This document shows, piece after piece, positions 6,432 through 10,479 of a DNA stretch of 10,479 bases. The stretch spans positions 1 to 10,479 of the forward strand of contig CAMGKS010000034.1 in NCBI GenBank assembly GCA_946056785.1, written 5' to 3'. Each line of letters starts with the position of its first letter. The stretch's first letter is position 1. The notes under the pieces were generated by a model. The model made no database searches. It had not been told where the DNA came from and worked only from the letters and a program-made list of their open reading frames with translations. Source of the DNA: an uncultured Clostridia bacterium (GTDB taxonomy: Bacteria; Bacillota; Clostridia; Christensenellales; CAG-917). The translations under genes and the position numbers were made by a program.

Positions 6432-7655
6432 ATGGATAAAACGATACTGCATTGCGACCTTAATAATTTTTACGCTTCCGTCGAAGCATTGGCACACCCC
6501 GAATATGCCGGTATGCCGATTGTCGTTTGCGGCAATCCCGAACTAAGGCACGGCATCGTTCTTGCAAAAAATCAGATTGCAAAAGAAGCGGGAGTTTTAA
6601 CCGGCGAACCTATCTGGCAATCGAAACATAAATGTCCTGACGTAGTGTTTTTAAGACCGAATTTCGATAAATACGTTTATTACAGCAATATCGTTTTTAA
6701 CATATATACCGGCTATACGGATCGGGTAGAACGTTTCGGAATCGACGAATGTTGGCTCGACGTAACGGAATCCGTTCCGCTTTTCGGCGACGGTGAAAGC
6801 ATGGCATATAAAATTAAAGAAGAGGTAAAAGCAAAAACCGGGCTAACCATATCGGTCGGCGTTTCGTTTACAAAAACTCTTGCAAAACTCGGTTCAGATT
6901 TGAAAAAACCCGATGCCGTGACGGTTTTAAGCCGTGAAAATTTTAAAGATAAAATATATCATTTGTCTCCGTCGGAATTAATAATGATAGGAAACAAAAC
7001 CGCAAAAAAGCTGAAATCTTTGAACGTAAAAACCATAGGAGAATTAGCAAACGCAAACAGAGAAATTCTCACCTCTCATTTCGGCATTATAGGCGGAAAG
7101 ATGATTGACGCGGCTCAAGGCATAAGCGACGAACAGGTAAAACACTATTATGACAAGTTTGTACCAAAATCGGTCAGTCACGGAACTACTACCCCGAAAG
7201 ATATCAAAACACTCAATGAAGCAAAAACCGTTATTTATGCGTTAAGCGAAATGGTTGCCGTGAGACTAAGAAAATACGGACTTGTAGCAAACGGAGTATC
7301 TCTCGGCATAAAAGACACCTTACTTCAATGGGAAGGCAAACAAAAATCTCTTTTTACGGCAACGGCAAACGCAAAAACGATTGGCGAAACGGCAATATCC
7401 ATTCTTACTGAGATTCACAACTTTAAATCGCCTTTGCGGGCAATAACCGTCGGGGCAATAAGGCTGGACAACGCCGACACATATCAGCTGTCGTTTTTTT
7501 CCGGAGATGAAGACAAACAGCTTTCTCTTGAAAAAGCCATAGACGGGATAAGAAACAAATACGGCTACAATTCAGTCAAGCGAGGAATTCTCATCGACAA
7601 CGATATTTTAGGCAATCTGCACGAAGACGACGATTTCCTGCCTTTTAAAAGATAG
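6432..7655 (+). CDS. dinB: Y-family DNA polymerase IV (DinB)
   Basis: This is a translesion DNA polymerase that copies past damaged template bases with low fidelity. The 407-residue product has the N-terminal catalytic Asp9 in HCDLNNFYASVE (7-18), with Phe13 in the steric-gate position, and the second catalytic pair D105/E106 in GIDECWLD (103-110). The palm segment SVGVSFTKTLAKLGSD is at 141-156, helix-hairpin-helix DNA binding at about 180-215, and a little-finger domain from about 245. Q352-L353-S354-F355-F356 near the C-terminus fits the sliding-clamp-binding motif QLxLF. The start is fixed by the catalytic motif lying only eight residues in. Only a poor purine sequence (GAG) stands three bases before the ATG, and a strong promoter lies so close that the mRNA may be leaderless. 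It runs alone, convergent with thrS. Confidence 0.95.
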   Translation: MDKTILHCDLNNFYASVEALAHPEYAGMPIVVCGNPELRHGIVLAKNQIAKEAGVLTGEPIWQSKHKCPDVVFLRPNFDKYVYYSNIVFNIYTGYTDRVERFGIDECWLDVTESVPLFGDGESMAYKIKEEVKAKTGLTISVGVSFTKTLAKLGSDLKKPDAVTVLSRENFKDKIYHLSPSELIMIGNKTAKKLKSLNVKTIGELANANREILTSHFGIIGGKMIDAAQGISDEQVKHYYDKFVPKSVSHGTTTPKDIKTLNEAKTVIYALSEMVAVRLRKYGLVANGVSLGIKDTLLQWEGKQKSLFTATANAKTIGETAISILTEIHNFKSPLRAITVGAIRLDNADTYQLSFFSGDEDKQLSLEKAIDGIRNKYGYNSVKRGILIDNDILGNLHEDDDFLPFKR

Positions 7656-7662
7656 ATTGAAA

Positions 7663-7717
7663 TATTTAAAAATTATCAGATTCAAATCTGTTCTATGCTA
7701 TGGATAATATTTAAATA
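7663..7717. repeat. Imperfect inverted repeat after dinB
   Basis: Arms 7663-7677 and 7703-7717 pair at 14 of 15 positions (TATTTAAA-a-ATTATC against GATAAT-a-TTTAAATA). A tight inner palindrome CAGATTCAAATCTG lies at 7677-7690. It begins 8 bases after the dinB stop. It is AT-rich and has no T tract, so it is more likely a 3'-end structure than a strong terminator. Confidence 0.4.
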
Positions 7718-7777
7718 ATATAAAAATTAGAAACCGAAATTTTGAGATTGCTTTAAATGAAATGAAAGATAACTCTC

Positions 7778-7809
7778 TTTATAACGTTATAAATAAATAA
7801 CGTTATAAA
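7778..7809. repeat. Inverted repeat made of two AACGTT palindromes
   Basis: TTTATAACGTTAT (7778-7790) and ATAACGTTATAAA (7797-7809) are perfect reverse complements around AAATAA. Each half is itself palindromic: 7778-7793 is a 16-base palindrome and 7797-7806 a 10-base one. The 13-mer ATAACGTTATAAA therefore also occurs twice as a direct repeat, 16 bases apart (7781, 7797). It lies between dinB and thrS, 123 bases after dinB. Its function is unknown; a binding site for a dimeric protein or a 3' RNA structure are both possible. Confidence 0.55.
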
Positions 7810-7838
7810 AGTCCGCAAAATTTAATTAGTGCAATATT

Positions 7839-7870
7839 AAAAAACTCCTTTTAAATTAAAGGAGTTTTTT
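7839..7870. terminator. Bidirectional intrinsic terminator between dinB and thrS
   Basis: AAAAAACTCCTTT (7839-7851) and AAAGGAGTTTTTT (7858-7870) form a perfect 13-base stem with a 6-base loop, flanked by six A on one side and six T on the other. It is a textbook two-way terminator for the convergent genes dinB (plus) and thrS (minus), 183 bases after the former and 56 after the latter. Confidence 0.9.
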
Positions 7871-7926
7871 CATTTAAAATAAAATTTTAACAGATATTAA
7901 TTTGATAAATTCTACTGCACTTTGCT

Positions 7927-9864
7927 TCAATTCACCTTTTTAGTTCTAACTTCTTCAGACATACGGGCTATCAAGTCGTCAAGGGACATCGTGCCGAGAT
8001 CGCCTTCCGAACGGTATCTGACGGCAACCACTCCTTGTTCTGCCTCCTTATCGCCTATTATCAACATATAAGGTACTTTTTCAAGTTGAGCTTCCCTTAT
8101 CTTCTTGCCGATTTTTTCGCTTCTCGTATCGACTTCCACTCTGAAACCGTTGTATCTGAGTTTATCGGCAACGGCTTTTGCGTTATCGATCGTTCTGTCC
8201 GTCAAAGACATAACTCTTGCCTGAACAGGCGCAAACCAAAGAGGAAACGCGCCTGCATATTTTTCAATAAGCATAGCAAGCGTTCTTTCATAACAACCGA
8301 TTGACGAACGGTGAACGATAATCGGATGAACCTTTTCGCCGTTTTCGTCGACGTAAACCATATCGAAACGCTCGGCAAGAGCAAAATCGATTTGCACCGT
8401 AAACAAGGTGTCTTCCTTACCGTAAACGTTTGTGCCTTGCACGTCGAGTTTAGGTCCGTAGAACGCTGCTTCGCCCCACTCTTCCGTATAATCGATTTTA
8501 AGGTCGTCGAGAATGTTCTTCATAGCAGTTTCAGTCTTTTCCCAATCTTCTGCCGTTCCGATATATTTATCGGAGTTTTTCGGGTCCCAACGTGAAAAAC
8601 GGAACGTTATGCTATCGTCTAAACCTAAACATTTTGCAAGATATTTTATAAGGTCTACTGCCCCTGCAAATTCGTCTTTAAGTTGTTGACGAGTACAAAC
8701 TATATGGCCGTCCGACAAAGTAAATTGTCTTATACGGATAAGTCCGTGCATCTCGCCCGACGCTTCTTTACGGAATTCCTGAGCGGTTTCCGCATAACGT
8801 ATAGGCAAATCTCTGTAACTTTTTAGTCCGTTTTTATAAATAGTAAATTGGAAAGGACACGTCATAGGTCTCAAGCACATTATGCCGTCTTCGGAGTCTT
8901 CCGAACCCATCCAGAACATTTTGTCTTTATAATGCTCCCAGTGTCCGCTTGTGATAAACAAATTGTTTTTCGTCATTGACGGAGTTTTTGTTAACACGTA
9001 GCCACGACGTTCTTCTTCATCTTCAACGAAGCGTTGGAGAATCTGAAGCATTTTTGCCCCTTTAGGCATAATAAGCGGCAAGCCCTTTCCGACGTTTTCG
9101 TCCGTCATAAATATTCCGAGTTCACGGCCGAGCTTATTATGGTCACGGTTTTTGGCTTCTTCGAGCTTTACGAGATAATCTTCCAAATCGGACTTTTTAT
9201 CGAAAGCAGTACCGTAAATACGGGTAAGCATTTTATTCTTTTCGTTGCCTCTCCAATACGCACCGGTAAGCGACGTCAATTTAAACGCCTTAATTCTGCC
9301 CGTGCTGTTAAGATGCGGTCCGCTGCAAAGGTCCGTAAAATCGCCTTGCGTATAAAACGAAATATCTTCGCCTTCAGGAATATCTCCTAAAAGTTCAACC
9401 TTGTACGGCTGCTTTATCTGACGCAAAAACTTTTCGGCTTCCGCTCTTGTTTTTGTCGTTTTAATAATAGGTAAATTAGCTTTGATAATTTTTGTCATCT
9501 CCGCTTCGATTTTCACAAAATCTTCCTGAGAAATCGGAGTTTTAAATTCAAAGTCATAATAAAAACCGTTTGAAATTGCAGGCCCGATTGCAAACAACGC
9601 AGTCGGGAAAACAGTTCTTACTGCCTGAGCCAAAACGTGCGAACAAGTGTGACGGTAAGCGTCACGACCGATTTCGTCGGCAAAAGTAAAAGCTTCCAAT
9701 TTGCATTCGCCGCTGAGTTTTTCATCAAACGATACGAATTTGTCGTTTACTTTTATAACTAACGTGTTTCTTGCCAATCCTTCGCTGATAAGTTTAACAG
9801 CTTCGATTGCACTGATGTTGTCCTGTGCGGAAATTCTTTTTCCGTCTTTTAAAATAAGTTCCAT
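7927..9864 (-). CDS. thrS: Threonine--tRNA ligase (ThrS)
   Basis: ThrS attaches threonine to tRNA-Thr and edits mischarged serine. The 645-residue product is full length. It has an N-terminal TGS domain (about 1-62), then the editing domain with HTCSH (H72, H76) and CSGPH (C180, H184), a class II catalytic core with zinc ligands C336, H387 and H518, and a C-terminal anticodon-binding domain (about 545-640). Class II motif 2 reads EFRKEASGEMHGLIRIRQFT (363-382), and motif 3 is around GCYERTLAML (523-532). The ATG is preceded closely by GGAGGG. The gene is monocistronic as seen, driven by a perfect-consensus promoter and ended by the bidirectional terminator. No T-box leader, common for Bacillota tRNA synthetase genes, is present. 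Confidence 0.97.
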   Translation of the reverse strand: MELILKDGKRISAQDNISAIEAVKLISEGLARNTLVIKVNDKFVSFDEKLSGECKLEAFTFADEIGRDAYRHTCSHVLAQAVRTVFPTALFAIGPAISNGFYYDFEFKTPISQEDFVKIEAEMTKIIKANLPIIKTTKTRAEAEKFLRQIKQPYKVELLGDIPEGEDISFYTQGDFTDLCSGPHLNSTGRIKAFKLTSLTGAYWRGNEKNKMLTRIYGTAFDKKSDLEDYLVKLEEAKNRDHNKLGRELGIFMTDENVGKGLPLIMPKGAKMLQILQRFVEDEEERRGYVLTKTPSMTKNNLFITSGHWEHYKDKMFWMGSEDSEDGIMCLRPMTCPFQFTIYKNGLKSYRDLPIRYAETAQEFRKEASGEMHGLIRIRQFTLSDGHIVCTRQQLKDEFAGAVDLIKYLAKCLGLDDSITFRFSRWDPKNSDKYIGTAEDWEKTETAMKNILDDLKIDYTEEWGEAAFYGPKLDVQGTNVYGKEDTLFTVQIDFALAERFDMVYVDENGEKVHPIIVHRSSIGCYERTLAMLIEKYAGAFPLWFAPVQARVMSLTDRTIDNAKAVADKLRYNGFRVEVDTRSEKIGKKIREAQLEKVPYMLIIGDKEAEQGVVAVRYRSEGDLGTMSLDDLIARMSEEVRTKKVN

Positions 9865-9903
9865 AAACCCTCCAGTTGGCTATACAAACGCCATAGTATG
9901 AAA

Positions 9904-9932
9904 ATTATATTGCTAAAAATATTCGATGTCAA
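9904..9932 (-). promoter_or_regulatory. Perfect-consensus sigma-A promoter of thrS
   Basis: On the minus strand TTGACA (9932-9927) and TATAAT (9909-9904) are separated by exactly 17 bases, a full match to the vegetative consensus. The expected transcript start near 9897 leaves a leader of only about 33 bases containing the GGAGGG ribosome binding site (9873-9868). Confidence 0.9.
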
Positions 9933-9970
9933 ACAAAACGCCAAACTTTTAAATTTTAAATTTTATTTGT

Positions 9971-10206
9971 TTAACGACTGTTTTTATAAGAAATGAAATA
10001 GTCGATTGCAAAATTTATAAAGTGAGCAAACAACGCCACTTCGAATCGTTTCAACGCACAACTCAAAATTCCAAACGCTATGTTATAAAAACCTTCAGAT
10101 CACTGTATCTTTCGTATTCGCGATTGACTTTCACCCATTGCGGCTGAATCAAATCGCAGACTCTGTCAATATCGTTTTTTTTTGCGCAAACGTTTGTTTT
10201 TGTCAT
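9971..10206 (-). pseudogene. Small unidentified gene, apparently frameshifted
   Basis: Two overlapping minus-strand frames look like one interrupted gene. The first runs from an ATG at 10206 to a TAG at 10078 (42 residues, polar, ending ...NREYERYSDLKVFIT). The second is open from about 10099 to a TAA at 9971 (42 residues, beginning SEGFYNIAFGILSCALKR, hydrophobic and helical, ending ...YFISYKNSR). Adding one base near 10095-10101 joins them as ...RYSDLEGFYNIAFGI..., about 79 residues. Codon choice in both resembles the neighbouring genes. I do not recognise the protein. There is no clear ribosome binding site before the ATG, and a run of nine A (minus strand) occurs early in the frame. It could be a decayed gene, a sequence error, or by chance not coding. 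Its 3' end lies about 40 bases upstream of the thrS promoter. Confidence 0.4.
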
Positions 10207-10233
10207 TTATTTTTTGCGTTACGATTCTATTTT

Positions 10234-10479
10234 TTAAATTTGCCTTACTGCCGACGTAGCGAAAATATATCGGAACAGGATTTTATGAAGTCGGGCTTTT
10301 GGTGTAGTTTCTATTTTAACGTTACTTGCTTTATAAAATCTCTGTCGCTAGTAATAATTTCAGCGTCATCTTTATCGGCATAGTGTGAAATAAAATTTTC
10401 ATATAAAGCCGCTCTTAAACAAGAATCAAACCTTTGAACTTCAATATTGTTTATTATTGCATAATATTCCCCTTTGTAT
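10234..10479 (-). pseudogene. C-terminal part of a PIN-like gene, frameshifted and cut by the window edge
   Basis: A minus-strand frame enters from the right edge and runs 55 codons to a TAG at 10311-10313, ending ...EIITSDRDFIKQVTLK. The segments RFDSCLRAAL and EIITSDRDFIK resemble the third and fourth acidic motifs of PIN-domain nucleases, the fold of VapC toxins and related RNases, although the distance between them is longer than usual. If one base is added near 10329-10335 the frame continues as DFIKASNVKIETTPKAR and on to a TAA at 10234-10236, which reads more like a natural PIN C-terminus. The gene therefore seems to carry a frameshift. The N-terminal half lies outside the window, so neither the family nor a partner antitoxin can be confirmed. 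The remnant at 9971-10206 follows 27 bases downstream on the same strand. Confidence 0.45.

Noticed and set aside
9898..9996. Short plus-strand frame of 32 codons starting at the ATG near 9898
   Set aside because: It overlaps the thrS promoter, is AT-driven and lacks a ribosome binding site.
10138..10383. Plus-strand open frame of 81 codons
   Set aside because: It starts with TTG, has no ribosome binding site, is Cys/Phe-rich with a shadow-like composition, and lies antisense to the better supported minus-strand remnants.

Overview
The window looks like chromosomal DNA from a low-GC Gram-positive bacterium (Bacillota, probably a clostridial lineage). The main reason is an mcsA-mcsB-clpC protein-arginine-phosphorylation/proteolysis block, a hallmark of Bacillota. 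Supporting signs are strong purine-rich ribosome binding sites, sigma-A-type promoters and AT-rich intergenic DNA. No species can be named from the sequence alone. There is no phage, insertion sequence, CRISPR array, tRNA or rRNA that I can see.

Layout from left to right. Positions 1-254 are AT-rich noncoding DNA downstream of clpC and hold one long hairpin. Positions 255-5069 hold, on the minus strand and read right to left, galU, a short mcsA, mcsB and clpC; mcsA/mcsB overlap by 4 bases and mcsB/clpC are 1 base apart. A 232-base AT-rich, hairpin-rich gap separates galU from the upstream minus-strand gene galE (5302-6288). Positions 6289-6431 are a divergent promoter region serving galE (minus) and dinB (plus, 6432-7655). 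Positions 7656-7926 lie between the convergent genes dinB and thrS and contain three inverted repeats, the last a clear bidirectional terminator. thrS (7927-9864, minus) has a perfect-consensus promoter just upstream. The right edge (9971-10479, minus) holds remnants of two small genes, each apparently broken by a frameshift; the one at the edge ends like a PIN-domain protein.

Functionally, GalE (UDP-glucose/UDP-galactose interconversion) and GalU (UDP-glucose synthesis) supply nucleotide sugars for envelope polysaccharide. McsA and McsB form the arginine-kinase system that tags proteins with phosphoarginine, and ClpC unfolds them for ClpP. DinB is a translesion polymerase and ThrS charges tRNA-Thr.

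The core genes are ordinary. The points worth a second look are the absence of ctsR next to mcsA, with galU in its place; an McsA lacking its usual C-terminal UVR segment; a terminator-like hairpin immediately before mcsA; a probable leaderless dinB mRNA; and two hidden frameshifted genes at the right edge. I did not find convincing evidence of a wholly new biological system.
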